Below, in pieces: positions 34,207-43,961 of a stretch of DNA of 64,000 nt. Under the pieces are notes generated by a model. That model was not told where the DNA came from. It saw nothing but the letters and a program-made list of their open reading frames with translations, and ran no database searches. This DNA comes from Microbacterium commune (lineage in GTDB: Bacteria > Actinomycetota > Actinomycetes > Actinomycetales > Microbacteriaceae). How positions within the stretch are numbered: the first letter of the stretch is position 1; the number at the start of each line of letters is the position of its first letter. The translations under genes and the position numbers were made by a program. The stretch lies in the NCBI RefSeq assembly GCF_014836945.1, contig NZ_JACSPX010000001.1:700952-764951 (forward strand), in the 5' to 3' direction.

Positions 34207-34235
34207 TTGACTTGCGGTTGGCCGAGGTTTAGGCT
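34207..34235 (+). promoter_or_regulatory. Promoter for a leaderless DUF222-HNH transcript
   Basis: TTGACT (34207-34212), 17-base spacer, TAGGCT (34230-34235). The expected first transcribed base, about seven bases on, is the A of the start codon at 34242, and no ribosome site is present. The region 34038-34206 is locally A/T-rich (about 34140-34240) compared with its neighbours. Confidence 0.65.
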
Positions 34236-34241
34236 TTTCAC

Positions 34242-35609
34242 ATGCCAGCACCAGCCCTGGACCCGTTGCGAGAAGCCGTCACGGCTCTCGCGGGGGTGTG
34301 GGCGGATGCCTCGACTGCGGCCGACCTCGACCGGTCAGACCTCGTGGCGGTGACCTGCGCGATCGGGTCGGCGCGTCGGGCACTGGATGCGTTGCAGGCC
34401 GACGTCGCTGCGGCCATCGCGCACGAGTCCCGGCCGGAGCTGGGAGCCGATTCGCTGGCGAAACAGCAGGGGTTCCGCAACACCGCCCAGCTCATCGCGA
34501 CGACGACGGGCACCAGCGCCGGAGATGCCGCCCGGCTGGTGAAGGTCGGGGAGGCGATCGCACCCCGGCAGAACCTGCTCGGCGAGCCCGCTCCGGCGAA
34601 ATACCCCGCCGTGCAGGCCGCGGTGACCTCCGGCCGCCTGGGCGGGGCAGGGGCGGCACTGATCGTCGAATTCCTCGACCGCGCCCGCATCGGCACCGAC
34701 AAGACCCTGGTCGCCGACGTCGAACAGCAACTCGTCGAACGGGCGGTGGGACTGTCGCTGGATGACGTGCGCCGACTCGTCACACGCGCCGAAGCCGTAC
34801 TCGACGCCGACCGGCTCGAAGCGCGAGAAGAAGAACGCCGAGCGCAGCGGTCGCTGAGCATGTTCGAACGAGACGGCATGCTGCACCTGAACCTCATCAC
34901 CCCCGTCGAAGAAGGCGCACCGATCAAAGCCGCGATCGACGGATACGTCACCGCGCAGTTCCAAGCCCGCAAAGACACTGCGGGGGTCGTGGATGCCGAT
35001 GGCGCGGATGCCGATCAGCGCACCGTCACCATGATGCGCGCCGACGCCCTCACCCTGTTCTGCGCCCACACGCTCGACTGCGACAGCCGGATGCCCGTGA
35101 GCGGCGCCACCGTCATCGTCCGCATCAACGCCGCAGACCTGGAAGCCGGAACCGGCTACGGGACGATCGACGGCATCGACCAACCCCTCTCCGTCACCGC
35201 CATCCGCCGCATGGCCGCCGCAGGCGGTGTCATCCCCTGCGTGCTCGACAGCGCCGGGGAGATCCTCGACTGGGGACGCGAGAAACGCCTGTTCACCCGA
35301 CAACAGAAACTCGCCCTCGTCGACCGAGACGGTGGATGCGCGATGTGCGCACTCCCACCCCACATGACCGAAGCCCACCACATCAACTGGTGGAACCGAG
35401 ACACCGGACCCACCGACCTCACCAACGGCATCCTGCTCTGCTCCACCTGTCACCACCGCATCCACGACAACGCATGGGACATCCGGATCGAGAACACCGA
35501 GGCACGCTCGGGCACCAGGGGACGAGTATGGTTCATCCCCCCACCCCACATCGACCCCACCCGAACACCCCGCCCCGGCGGCAGAGCCCGCTACGACATC
35601 GCCGCCTGA
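34242..35609 (+). CDS. DUF222-HNH endonuclease-family protein
   Basis: 455 residues. The first ~320 match DUF222 (the mycobacterial 13E12-repeat family), mainly helical. The C-terminus is an HNH domain: CAMCALPPHMTEAHHINWW, then LTNGILLCSTCHHRIHDNAW, with the two Cys pairs for zinc and the His residues for catalysis. Such genes occur in many copies in actinobacteria, often linked to mobile DNA; their biological role is not established. It converges on the Wadjet operon with a 111-base gap holding two short palindromes. Confidence 0.85.
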   Translation: MPAPALDPLREAVTALAGVWADASTAADLDRSDLVAVTCAIGSARRALDALQADVAAAIAHESRPELGADSLAKQQGFRNTAQLIATTTGTSAGDAARLVKVGEAIAPRQNLLGEPAPAKYPAVQAAVTSGRLGGAGAALIVEFLDRARIGTDKTLVADVEQQLVERAVGLSLDDVRRLVTRAEAVLDADRLEAREEERRAQRSLSMFERDGMLHLNLITPVEEGAPIKAAIDGYVTAQFQARKDTAGVVDADGADADQRTVTMMRADALTLFCAHTLDCDSRMPVSGATVIVRINAADLEAGTGYGTIDGIDQPLSVTAIRRMAAAGGVIPCVLDSAGEILDWGREKRLFTRQQKLALVDRDGGCAMCALPPHMTEAHHINWWNRDTGPTDLTNGILLCSTCHHRIHDNAWDIRIENTEARSGTRGRVWFIPPPHIDPTRTPRPGGRARYDIAA

Positions 35610-35617
35610 CCCCGCCT

Positions 35618-35692
35618 GTGAGACGGGCCAGCGTGCTGTCTCGACCCTGCCTGCCCCCGCACGTGAGACGGACCAGCATGCTGTCTCGGCCC
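35618..35692. repeat. Palindromic repeat family B, two copies
   Basis: Two ~30-base copies (35618-35646, 35663-35692) of GTGAGACGGxCCAGC(A/G)TGCTGTCTCG, each with GAGAC/GTCTC arms. Placed between convergent genes, they could act as terminators. Confidence 0.75.
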
Positions 35693-35720
35693 CGCAATCG
35701 CCGGCTCAGAAACCGCTCCC

Positions 35721-38700
35721 TCAGACCGCGACCTTCGGCTTCGCCCACGACCGACCGCGGGTGTCCTTGAGGATCGTGTACTCCACGTCGACGTGCGGCT
35801 CGATGGCGCTGTACTTGTCGTTCGGCGCTCCGATCACGAGCTGAAACCCCAGCCCCCGCCACGCGCCGATCGCACGCTTGGTGAAGTGCGCGTCGGCCTT
35901 GATCAGCGCCTCGTCCATGAACACCGGCGCGTAGCGCGGACGCGAAGCACCGGCATCCCCCAGCTGATACCGCAGAGCCGCCCCGACGATGAACGCGACC
36001 AGCTCCTGCGACTCCCCACCCGACTTCTCGCCGATGTGGTCGTACAGCGCCACGTGCTCGCCCGTCTCGGCGAGCACCCGCTCGGCCGACACCCGCACGT
36101 GGTTGCGCACGTCGATCAGCTCGGCGAAGTCGGGAGCGGTGCGGCGCATCCGCCCGATCAGCCGGCTCATCCGCTTGTACGCATGCTCGCGCTCGTCGTC
36201 GGTCGACGCTGCCTCGATCAGCCCGCGCACCTCGCGCAGGTCACGGCGGAAGCGCTTGCGCGCCTCGGACTGGTTCTCGCGCGGCGAGATCTGCAGCCGG
36301 TGCCTGTCGTCGTAGAACGGCAGATCGCGCATGATGCTGTTGATCGGCTCGATGCGCTCCCTGATCTCGCGCACCGATCGGCTCAGCGTCGAATCGAGGC
36401 TGGTCAGGTCGTTGCCCGAGAGCCCGAGCAGACTGTCACGCCACTCGTTCTCGAGCTCGTGCAGGCCGTTCGTCCGCAGCGCGTCCAGGATGCCGAGGAA
36501 CTCCGGCACCGAGGCATCCGGATCCGGCAGCAGATTGAGGTTCGGCCACCGCTCGAGGAACGACGACATCAGCTGGTGCATCCGCTCGCGCTGCTCGTCG
36601 TGCGCTTCGACGGCGGCGCGGCGGTCGGATGCCAGGCGTGCCGCCGCCGACGTCAGAGCGAGGTCGAGCCGTGCGAGCCGATCGGTCGCCGACAGCCCCT
36701 CGCCGTCGTCGGACGCCGAGAGCATGAACCGCGCATCGAGGAACGCCGTGTGCGCATCGTCGAGGGTCGTCTCCGCCGCGTCGTCGACGACCCGCTGGCA
36801 CTCGTCGACGTCGTCGGTCACCGCAGCCCAGCGCTCCTGGGCGTCGGCACGCTGGGCACCGAGCGCGCCGATCTCGTCGCGCAGCATGGCCGCGCGCACC
36901 TTGAGGCCCTCGGCCCGCTCACGCAGATCGGCGATCTCGGGATTCGCCGTCGTGACCTCCGCCTCGACGCCCTGCCAGCGCTCGACCTCCGCAGCCAGCG
37001 ATGCGACGTCGATCTGCTCCCAGGTCAGGTCGTGGATCATCGCGAAGGCCGTCGAGCGCTGCTCGATGGCATCCATCGCCGCCTCCGCGTCGGTCACCGC
37101 GGCGGTCGCGGCCGCAGCCTCCGCCTCGAGCGCCGCAGCCTGCTCGTCGAGCGCACGCAGGCGCCGCTCGTTCGAGAAGCCGAGCACGTTCTCGCGTCCG
37201 TGCCCGCCGTGGGCGCCGCGGCTGCCCTGCGACATCTGCCCGGCGATCGTGAGCGCCATCGAGTGCGCCCCCAGCTGCGCCGACGAGTCGACGCACACGA
37301 ACCCGAAGCGCTCGTCGAGGCGCTGCTGCAACCAGCCCGTGAACGGCGTCGGACGGTGGTCGAGGCGCCCGGGCAGGGTCCGCGCGTCGGCGTTCGGCGA
37401 CTCGGCCAGCCCGATCTGCACGCCCTCGTAGCGCAGCCGGATCGGCAGACGCACCTCGTCGATCGCCGCCCGGAACCGGTCGAGGTGCGCATCGTCGAGC
37501 AGCAGCGTCGTGGCGAACCCGCCCAGGGCGAGGTTGAACGCCTCACGCCACGGCTCGAACTCCGTGCGCACCTCGATCAGCTCGCCGACGAACGGCAGGT
37601 CGCCGACGTCGAGACCCGCGGCCTCGGCCAGCAGCATGCGCGCCCGGTCGAGAGCGGGAGGGATGCTGCCGCGCAGCCGATCCGCCTCAGCGCGCTCTTC
37701 GGCGAGCGCGCGGCGGCGCTTCGCGAGCGCCTGCCTGGCGGACTCGGCCTCGGCGAACGTCGCCCTGGCCTGGCGGCGGGTGGATGCCTCCGACTGCGCG
37801 GCGCGGGCGGTCGCCTGCACCTCGGCGAACTCCTCGGCCGTGGCCGCGGACAGTCCCAGCTCGGCAAGCACGGTGTCGAAGCGGTCGCGCTCACGCTGCA
37901 CCTCGGTGAGGCGCCGCTCGACCGCCCGCAGCTCACGCTGCGCCGTCTCGAGCCGGTCGCCGCCCGACTGGCGCAGCAGGTCGAGCAGGCCGTCGCGCTC
38001 GGCTTCGGCGGCGTCGACGAGCGCCTTCTTCTCACGCAGGGTCAGATCGAGCGCGTGGGTGCGCTCGCGCAGCTCGTCCTCGACCTCGCGCAGCAGATCG
38101 AGACGGCGCTCGGCCCGCCACAGCGTCGCACGCGAGTCGGGCGAGGCGAAGTCACCCACCTCGTCGATCAGCCGCACCTGCTCAGCGGCTGCCGTGATCC
38201 TCTCCCGGATGCCCGGGATCGGCTCCAGCGCGTTCACCTGCTGGCGCGCGGTGATCATGCTCGCCCGAGTGCTCTCGAGCTCGTCGAAGTGCGCGACCAC
38301 GGCATCCGCCGTCGCCATCGTCTCGGGCTCTTCGAGCACCAGCCGCTTGTACAGGTCGTCGACCGTCGTGATCTGCTGCCCGGCCTGGATGCGCGCGAGC
38401 AGGCTCATCGCCTTCGCCCCGGAGCCGGCCGCACCGATACCCAGCACGGCATGCAGGCGGGCGGAGAACTCGCGGTCGGTGGCCAGCGTATCGAGGCCGA
38501 GTGCCCGCAGCGCCGAGTCTCCGAGCCGCTGCGACGCCGCCTCTTCGAGGCGCGCGAGGTCGAAGAATGCGTCGGTCGTCGCGCGCACCCGCACGGTGTC
38601 TTCCAGGATGCGGGCGCCGGCAGGGATGTACCAGGCACGCAGCGCGGTGAACCGCGAGCCGTCGTGGTCGAGCCACGTCATCGCGATGGCTGTCCAGGTG

Positions 38701-39062
38701 TCTTCGCCGTCGCCGCGCAGCACACGCAGCCTGGTGCCCTCGTCGGTGCGCGACTCGTCGATCTTGCCGCGGCCGTACGACAGGATGTTGCGCTGCTCGT
38801 CGCCTCGAGGGCGCCCGGTGATCCCGCCGTTGGAGGCGCCGTTGAACGGGGTCGTGTGCGGCATCATCAGCGCGATGTACGCGTCCATCAGGGTCGACTT
38901 GCCCGATCCCGACCCGCCACACAGCATCGTCGCATTCGGCGAGAAGCGCACCCGGTGCGGGCCGCCGTCGTAGCCGCCCCAGTTGATCAGCTGCAGATCC
39001 TCGGCGACCCACTGCTGACCCCGGGAGTCTGCGGGGATCAGCCCGAAGAGCGTGTCGAGCAT
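35721..39062 (-). CDS. jetC: Wadjet/MksB SMC-like ATPase
   Basis: 1113 residues from ATG 39062, two bases after the jetB stop; the longer frame overlapping jetB is out of family. N-terminal ATPase half with MLCGGSGSGKSTLMDAY (Walker A at 49-57), then two long coiled-coil stretches around a hinge-like globular region (about residues 450-650). The C-terminal half has the ABC signature KSGGESQELV and Walker B YAPVFMDEA. In Wadjet, JetABC extrudes DNA loops and recognises small circular DNA, which JetD then cuts. In MksBEF it compacts chromosomes or limits plasmids. Confidence 0.9.
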   Translation of the reverse strand: MLDTLFGLIPADSRGQQWVAEDLQLINWGGYDGGPHRVRFSPNATMLCGGSGSGKSTLMDAYIALMMPHTTPFNGASNGGITGRPRGDEQRNILSYGRGKIDESRTDEGTRLRVLRGDGEDTWTAIAMTWLDHDGSRFTALRAWYIPAGARILEDTVRVRATTDAFFDLARLEEAASQRLGDSALRALGLDTLATDREFSARLHAVLGIGAAGSGAKAMSLLARIQAGQQITTVDDLYKRLVLEEPETMATADAVVAHFDELESTRASMITARQQVNALEPIPGIRERITAAAEQVRLIDEVGDFASPDSRATLWRAERRLDLLREVEDELRERTHALDLTLREKKALVDAAEAERDGLLDLLRQSGGDRLETAQRELRAVERRLTEVQRERDRFDTVLAELGLSAATAEEFAEVQATARAAQSEASTRRQARATFAEAESARQALAKRRRALAEERAEADRLRGSIPPALDRARMLLAEAAGLDVGDLPFVGELIEVRTEFEPWREAFNLALGGFATTLLLDDAHLDRFRAAIDEVRLPIRLRYEGVQIGLAESPNADARTLPGRLDHRPTPFTGWLQQRLDERFGFVCVDSSAQLGAHSMALTIAGQMSQGSRGAHGGHGRENVLGFSNERRLRALDEQAAALEAEAAAATAAVTDAEAAMDAIEQRSTAFAMIHDLTWEQIDVASLAAEVERWQGVEAEVTTANPEIADLRERAEGLKVRAAMLRDEIGALGAQRADAQERWAAVTDDVDECQRVVDDAAETTLDDAHTAFLDARFMLSASDDGEGLSATDRLARLDLALTSAAARLASDRRAAVEAHDEQRERMHQLMSSFLERWPNLNLLPDPDASVPEFLGILDALRTNGLHELENEWRDSLLGLSGNDLTSLDSTLSRSVREIRERIEPINSIMRDLPFYDDRHRLQISPRENQSEARKRFRRDLREVRGLIEAASTDDEREHAYKRMSRLIGRMRRTAPDFAELIDVRNHVRVSAERVLAETGEHVALYDHIGEKSGGESQELVAFIVGAALRYQLGDAGASRPRYAPVFMDEALIKADAHFTKRAIGAWRGLGFQLVIGAPNDKYSAIEPHVDVEYTILKDTRGRSWAKPKVAV

Positions 39063-39064
39063 CG

Positions 39065-39922
39065 TCACAGCGCTGCCTCCTTCTGGGCGGTGGGCGTCTG
39101 GTCGGCCTGGTCGGGGGCGGTCTGGTCGGGGGCGGTCTGCCTCTCGGCGGTTGCGGCTCGGGATGCCTGCTGCGCCGCCTGCTCGCGTAGCCACGCGCGC
39201 AGCTCGGCGAGCTTCTCGGCGCTCAGCACGACCTCGACGAGGGAGCTGATCCGGTAGCGACCGAGGGTCTCCTCGTCGATGACGCCCTCGCGGTCGAGCC
39301 GGTCGAGCGCGGCGCGGATCGCCTTCTGCTGACGGGCGGTGCTGCCGTCGGCATCCGTCAGATAGCTGAGCACGGTCTGCTCGATGTCTTCGATGTCGAT
39401 GCGCGGCGCCGGCTCCCCCGCCGCCGACTCGCGCTGGAAGACCGTGCGCAGGTGCACGAGCACGAGCGTCTCGGTGCGGTTGTACGGGGCGTCCTTGAGC
39501 AGGATCGGCACCTCGAACTCGTCCGAGCGCACCTGCTGCTTGTACGCCAGGCCACGGCCCAGATCGACGACGAGGCGCAGGTACATGTCGTGCATCCGCG
39601 ACTCGATGAGCTGCTGATGCTCGAGCAGCAGAGCCCACTCGGCGCGGTTGTCGGCGCTGAGGAACCGCCGCTGCAGCACGTGCACGAGCACGCGCCGCAC
39701 CTCCGGCTCGAGGGTGCCGCGGTCACCGGGGAACAGCTCGTCGGGGTCGTCCTCCATCGCGACCGGGACGATAAAGGGCGCCTCGGTCTGGTCGCCCGCG
39801 CGGTCGTCGGCCTGTTCCGGGATTCCGAACGCCGGTTCCGTGGCATCCGCACCGGCGTTTCCCCTCTCTGAACCGGATGCCGGGCCCGCGGCCGAGCCCG
39901 AAGCAGCAATCTCGTCAGTCAT
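39065..39922 (-). CDS. jetB: Wadjet/MksE subunit, DUF4194
   Basis: 285 residues. A disordered acidic N-terminus (~60 residues) precedes the DUF4194 core of two winged-helix parts: [35 protein letters not shown] and [21 protein letters not shown] Gln/Ala/Pro-rich tail follows. In the complex it is the KITE-like subunit that bridges JetA and JetC. The start overlaps the jetA stop by eight bases. Confidence 0.9.
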   Translation of the reverse strand: MTDEIAASGSAAGPASGSERGNAGADATEPAFGIPEQADDRAGDQTEAPFIVPVAMEDDPDELFPGDRGTLEPEVRRVLVHVLQRRFLSADNRAEWALLLEHQQLIESRMHDMYLRLVVDLGRGLAYKQQVRSDEFEVPILLKDAPYNRTETLVLVHLRTVFQRESAAGEPAPRIDIEDIEQTVLSYLTDADGSTARQQKAIRAALDRLDREGVIDEETLGRYRISSLVEVVLSAEKLAELRAWLREQAAQQASRAATAERQTAPDQTAPDQADQTPTAQKEAAL

Positions 39923-41384
39923 CGTCGTCCTCCTCGGCGGCGCGAGCGGTCACCGAGACGAACGCGAAGCGTCTCGTGGTGCCGTCGGGGCGCAGCGTCT
40001 CGACGGTCGACAGACCGTCGGTCTCGTTCATGCCGTTGCGGTGCGCGATCTCGAGCAGACCGACCAGGTCCACCGGACGGCGCGTGTCATCGGGGGCGTG
40101 GGCGAAGGCATCCGCCAGATCGAACTCGTCGCCGAGACCCGCCACGTACGTCTCGAGCTCGGCGTACCGCGGCCCGCCCCACGAGCGCGAGTCGGCTTCG
40201 AGGTACTCGACGTCGTCGGCATCCGTCAGCGGGGCAGGAGCCCCCGGCGGGCGCACGTCGCCGACAGTCTGGCGGAGGCGACCGAGGTCGATGAGAGGCA
40301 GGCTGCGCACCGGATCGACGGTCGCGTTCGACGGTGCCGCCTGCGCCCAGTGATGCAGGCCCGAGATGACGTCGCGCAGCAGGTCGTCGATCTGCCTGTC
40401 GCGCAGCGGGTCGTGGGTCTTCACCTGGCCGGTGATCACGTGCGAGGCGCGACGCTGCGCGGCGAGCACCTCTTCGACGCCCAGCTCGACGCGTCGGCCG
40501 ATCGCGTCGAACTCCGCACGCTGGGTCGGGTCAAGGTGACGCGCGAACGGGTGCGCGAGCAGGTCGTGCAGCTGCTCGGCGAGTGCGTCGATGCGCTCCG
40601 GGTCGCCGATCAGCCGCAGCGCACCGGCGAAGGCGCGCCCTTCGGGGGTCGACTGCATGACGTCCTTCGCGCGCTGCAGGTACTCGCGCAGCACCTCGCC
40701 GGTCGGGCGCTCGTCGCGACGCAGGTGGGCGACGACATCGCGCTGCATCGCCTTGAGCGACTCGGCGACGCGGGTGAAGTCGGCGGGCAGCTCGCGCGCC
40801 AGATGCAGGATGTTCTCGGCCTCTTCGTACAGCTCTTCGTCGTCGACGGTGACCGTGCCGCCGGCCTGCACCCGCAGGATCTCGGCGTCGATGGCGTCGC
40901 GCTCGGCGGTCAGCCTGGCGATGCGCTTGACGGGGTCGGCCTCGGCCTCGTCCGCTAGCCGTTCGACCGCGTCGAGCAGGGTGCGCACCCGCGAATTCGA
41001 CACGCGGGTGCGGCCGCCTCCGGTGCGGCCGGTGATCTCGAGCGCCTCGACCGCGTGCGCCGAGAGCCGGTACACCTCGACATCGTCGTCGATCTGCTGC
41101 ACGAGCCAGCCCTGCTTCGCCCACGTGCGGCACACCTCCCGCCCGCTGCCGGAGGGGATGCGACGGTCGTCGTCGTCGTGGCCCGCCGAGCGCAGTTCGT
41201 CGAGCGCCTCGGCGACCTCGGCGTGCGCATCGGCGACGGGCACGGAGGGCCGCTCTGCGGTGAACAGCATCGAAAGCGCCGCGATGACGAAGGGCGCCTG
41301 GCGACCGTGAAGCAGCCCCAGCGTCGGCGTTCGGAACGCCGCGAGGGAGCGAGAATATGCCGCCTCGGCACGCGCGCCAGTCAC
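39915..41384 (-). CDS. jetA: Wadjet/MksF kleisin-like subunit, DUF3375
   Basis: 489 residues from GTG 41384 (GGAG close upstream); the ORF to 41474 would run through a terminator. DUF3375 features: an N-terminal winged-helix part ([20 protein letters not shown]), a long helical middle (residues ~150-330) and a C-terminal winged-helix part ([12 protein letters not shown]). It works as the kleisin that closes the JetC dimer. First gene of the jetABC operon; it follows tRNA genes. Confidence 0.9.
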   Translation of the reverse strand: MTGARAEAAYSRSLAAFRTPTLGLLHGRQAPFVIAALSMLFTAERPSVPVADAHAEVAEALDELRSAGHDDDDRRIPSGSGREVCRTWAKQGWLVQQIDDDVEVYRLSAHAVEALEITGRTGGGRTRVSNSRVRTLLDAVERLADEAEADPVKRIARLTAERDAIDAEILRVQAGGTVTVDDEELYEEAENILHLARELPADFTRVAESLKAMQRDVVAHLRRDERPTGEVLREYLQRAKDVMQSTPEGRAFAGALRLIGDPERIDALAEQLHDLLAHPFARHLDPTQRAEFDAIGRRVELGVEEVLAAQRRASHVITGQVKTHDPLRDRQIDDLLRDVISGLHHWAQAAPSNATVDPVRSLPLIDLGRLRQTVGDVRPPGAPAPLTDADDVEYLEADSRSWGGPRYAELETYVAGLGDEFDLADAFAHAPDDTRRPVDLVGLLEIAHRNGMNETDGLSTVETLRPDGTTRRFAFVSVTARAAEEDDDD

Positions 41385-41446
41385 ACGCTCCAGTTTATCG
41401 GGCGGGCCCGGTGCTCCCGTCCCGACCGTCCCGCGGCCAAACGACA

Positions 41447-41471
41447 AAACCCCCGGCTTCACCGGGGGTTT
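41447..41471 (-). terminator. Terminator after tRNA-Met
   Basis: Perfect AAACCCCCGG/CCGGGGGTTT stem with a five-base loop; on the minus strand it ends in TTTTG. It separates tRNA-Met from jetA. Confidence 0.85.
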
Positions 41472-41478
41472 CAATCTG

Positions 41479-41552
41479 TAGCAGGAGCGGGGCTTGAACC
41501 CGCGACCTCACGATTATGAGTCGTGCGCTCTCACCAACTGAGCTACCCTGCC
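41479..41552 (-). tRNA. tRNA-Met (CAT)
   Basis: Cloverleaf of 74 bases with acceptor GGCAGGG/TCCTGCT, D-arm TAGCTCAGTTGG, anticodon loop CTCATAA (CAT) and T-arm GGGTTCAAGCCC. The features are those of elongator tRNA-Met rather than initiator (no C1:A72-type end; D-loop TTGG). CCA is not encoded. Confidence 0.93.
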
Positions 41553-41583
41553 GCAGGGCATCCGATCGAAATGCGAATGCTGC

Positions 41584-41656
41584 GAGCCCCGAGTCAGGAT
41601 TGAACTGACGACCCCTTCCTTACCATGGAAGTGCTCTGCCACTGAGCTATCGGGGC
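41584..41656 (-). tRNA. tRNA-Thr (GGT)
   Basis: 73-base cloverleaf: acceptor GCCCCGA/TCGGGGC, D-arm TAGCTCAGTGG, anticodon loop ATGGTAA (GGT) and T-arm with GTTCAATCC. It lies 31 bases upstream of tRNA-Met on the same strand, so they form one transcript. Confidence 0.93.
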
Positions 41657-41722
41657 GTGCCACCCGTTTCCGGGCAACCAGATGAGATTATCACCTCACG
41701 GTGTCTCGTGCGAAATCGAGGC

Positions 41723-43036
41723 CTAGTAGTCGTAACGCCCGGCGTTTCGCTGCATCCACGGCAGCGGATCGACCGTCGAGCCGTTGATGATGATCTCGAA
41801 ATGCAGGTGCGCGCCGTACGACCGGCCGGTGTTTCCGACGTGCCCGATGACCTGGCCCACGGTGACCTTGTCGCCGGCCTTGACCTGCATCGAGCCGTGC
41901 TGCATGTGCGCATAGTGGCTCGTCACCACCTGACCGTCGATGACGTGGTCGATGTAGATCGTCACGCCGTACGCGCCGCCCGACTCGGTGGCGATGCGCA
42001 CCGTGCCGTCGGCGATGGCCTGGATCGGCGCACCCTCTCCCGGCACGAGGTCGATGCCGGCGTGCAGTCGGCCCCAGCGCTGGCCGTAGGGCGAGCTCAT
42101 GGCCACGCCGACCTTGAACGGCCACTGGATCGCGGCCTCGGGGTCGTTCGTGTACAGGCTCTCCGAGAACTTGATGCCCTCTTCGGCAGCCACCTGTGCC
42201 AGCGAGACCGACGAGTACGAGTCGGACCGGGCGAGTGACTCGTCCTGCACATCGGCGGGTGCGACGAACGCCTGGATCTCTCCCTCGCCGACCTTCGTCG
42301 AGGAGGCCGCGGTCGCACCGGCGACGAGCGACGCCGACGCGCCGCCCTGCGTGGCGGCGACGGCCGAGACGGGCAGCGTCATCGACACGGCGATGAGGCC
42401 GGCGACGCCCATGACGCCGAGGCTCGCACCGGCGGCGACGAATCGTGAGACCCGCGCACGTCGAGGTGCGACGTGCGGGACGACGACACCCGCAGAAACG
42501 GGCTTGTCGGCCACGGGCACCTCATCGACAGACTGGTCGTCGGCGGGGACGTCATCCACCGGAGCGTCATCCACGGGCCGGAAGCCGAAGGCCGCCGATG
42601 CCGCGGTGAACGCGTCCTTATCGCTCCCGGTCGCCTCGGTGAGTGCGTCCTTATCGCTCTCGGATGCGGCCGGATCGACGATCTCGGCCGGCTCCTCGCG
42701 CACGGCGGGCGCCGGCGCGGTCGAGGCAGCGGATGCCACGGACGCGACGATCTCGGCGATGACTGCCGCGGGTGCGGCGATGACGGACTCAGGCTCGGTG
42801 ACGCTCTGACCCTCGGCGCTTCCGCTCGCGGCCATCCGCCGCGCGCGACGGCTGCTCGCGGCGGCCGAGACAGCGGCGGCGGTCACGGCTGCAGCGGCGG
42901 CGACAGCGGATGCCGAAGAGGGGACGACCTGGTCTGCGTTCGGAGTCGTCGAGTTCGCGGAGACCTCGGTCGCGGTGCGAAGTCGATTCGAACGACGCGT
43001 CGGGGCAGCGGCGTTCTCGGTGTGCTCAGGGGGCAA
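41723..43036 (-). CDS. Membrane-anchored M23 peptidoglycan endopeptidase
   Basis: 437 residues, apparently from TTG 43036 (AGAGAT upstream). A ~195-residue Ala/Ser/Asp-rich cytoplasmic part precedes a membrane helix (about 200-228), then a linker and an M23 domain. HAGIDLVPGE (~328), SHYAHMQHG and YGAHLHFEI (~405-412) give the zinc ligands and catalytic His. It should cut peptidoglycan cross-links outside the membrane. The region 43037-43166 upstream is A/T-rich and probably holds its promoter; I could not find a ydaO riboswitch. Confidence 0.85.
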   Translation of the reverse strand: MPPEHTENAAAPTRRSNRLRTATEVSANSTTPNADQVVPSSASAVAAAAAVTAAAVSAAASSRRARRMAASGSAEGQSVTEPESVIAAPAAVIAEIVASVASAASTAPAPAVREEPAEIVDPAASESDKDALTEATGSDKDAFTAASAAFGFRPVDDAPVDDVPADDQSVDEVPVADKPVSAGVVVPHVAPRRARVSRFVAAGASLGVMGVAGLIAVSMTLPVSAVAATQGGASASLVAGATAASSTKVGEGEIQAFVAPADVQDESLARSDSYSSVSLAQVAAEEGIKFSESLYTNDPEAAIQWPFKVGVAMSSPYGQRWGRLHAGIDLVPGEGAPIQAIADGTVRIATESGGAYGVTIYIDHVIDGQVVTSHYAHMQHGSMQVKAGDKVTVGQVIGHVGNTGRSYGAHLHFEIIINGSTVDPLPWMQRNAGRYDY

Positions 43037-43166
43037 AGCGGATCTCTCGTGTTTCGGGTCAAGCAGATGAGGGCTTGATCACTCTCGTCGTTCGGGCAAC
43101 GAAAGTAACGATCAGATAAACGATAACGTGCTCAGACTGAAAAAGCCATGAGACCGAACATATCGC

Positions 43167-43961
43167 TCAGCCGCGCGGTTCGGTGATCAGCTCGCACAGC
43201 CGACGGTGGACGTCGGGGCCGCCGGCGACCAGCATGGGCCGGTCGACGCCGGGATCGAGACGGGTCACCACTCCCCCGGCCTCCTCGACCAGGAGGGCTC
43301 CGGCGGCGAAGTCCCACGGCTTCAGTCCGCGCTCGAAGAACCCGTCGAGGCGTCCCGCCGCGAGGTAGGCGAGGTCGATCGCCGCTGACCCCATCCGGCG
43401 CACGTCGCGGGCCATGGCCATCACGCGCCGGACGGTGGCCAGGTCACCGTCGTGGGTCGACGGGTCGTACCCGAACCCGGTGCCGAGCAGTGCTCCGGCC
43501 GGGGTCTCGGTGTTCACCGCCAGGCGCGTGCCGTCGAGCCAGGCGCCCTCGTCGCGAACGGCGGTGAACAGCTCTCCCAGCGCGGGGGCGTACACCGCTG
43601 CGGCGAGGTTCTGCCAGCGCTCGGGGTCGGGCTCGCCCTCGACGACGGCGATGCTGATCGAGTACCCGGGGATGCCGTACGCGTAGTTCACGGTGCCGTC
43701 GATCGGGTCGACGACCCAGGTGCGTCCACTGGAACCGCGCTCGGCTCCGGTCTCCTCGCCGAGGAATCCGTCATCGGGCAGCTCGACCTGCAGTCGCTCG
43801 CGGATCAGCTGCTCGACCTCGCGGTCGGCCTCGGTCACGATGTCGGCGAGCGTGGACTTGGTCGCGGCGAGCGCGACACCCTCGGAGCGTCGCCGTCTCG
43901 CCAGGTCGCCGGCTTCGCGCGCGATCTCCGCGGCGAGGGCTCCGAGTTCGACGGCGGTCAT
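43167..43961 (-). CDS. Inositol monophosphatase-family phosphatase
   Basis: 264 residues. FLGEETGAERG, WVVDPIDGTVNYAYG and KPWDFAAGALLVEEAGG are the three metal-binding motifs of the IMPase family. The substrate is likely inositol-1-phosphate or a related sugar phosphate. Its start overlaps the stop of the preceding Pro-rich membrane protein gene (ATGA), so the two are co-translated. Confidence 0.9.
   Translation of the reverse strand: MTAVELGALAAEIAREAGDLARRRRSEGVALAATKSTLADIVTEADREVEQLIRERLQVELPDDGFLGEETGAERGSSGRTWVVDPIDGTVNYAYGIPGYSISIAVVEGEPDPERWQNLAAAVYAPALGELFTAVRDEGAWLDGTRLAVNTETPAGALLGTGFGYDPSTHDGDLATVRRVMAMARDVRRMGSAAIDLAYLAAGRLDGFFERGLKPWDFAAGALLVEEAGGVVTRLDPGVDRPMLVAGGPDVHRRLCELITEPRG

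Noticed and set aside
34242-35609. DUF222-HNH gene as the missing JetD of the Wadjet operon
   Set aside because: JetD is a TOPRIM-type protein (DUF3322/DUF2220). This gene is an HNH protein of a widespread unrelated family, on the opposite strand with its own promoter.
35793-39257. 1154-codon open frame antisense to jetC
   Set aside because: It is the complement of a real coding gene in high-GC DNA. It is rich in Arg/Leu/Glu repeats with no domain, and jetC has clear motifs.
39063-39638. N-terminal extension of the jetC frame
   Set aside because: It overlaps jetB completely, is Arg/Ala-rich, and the ATG at 39062 gives the family's normal start two bases after the jetB stop.
43037-43166. ydaO (cyclic di-AMP) riboswitch before the M23 peptidase
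   Set aside because: Such riboswitches often precede cell-wall hydrolases in actinobacteria, but I could not find the conserved core bases here.
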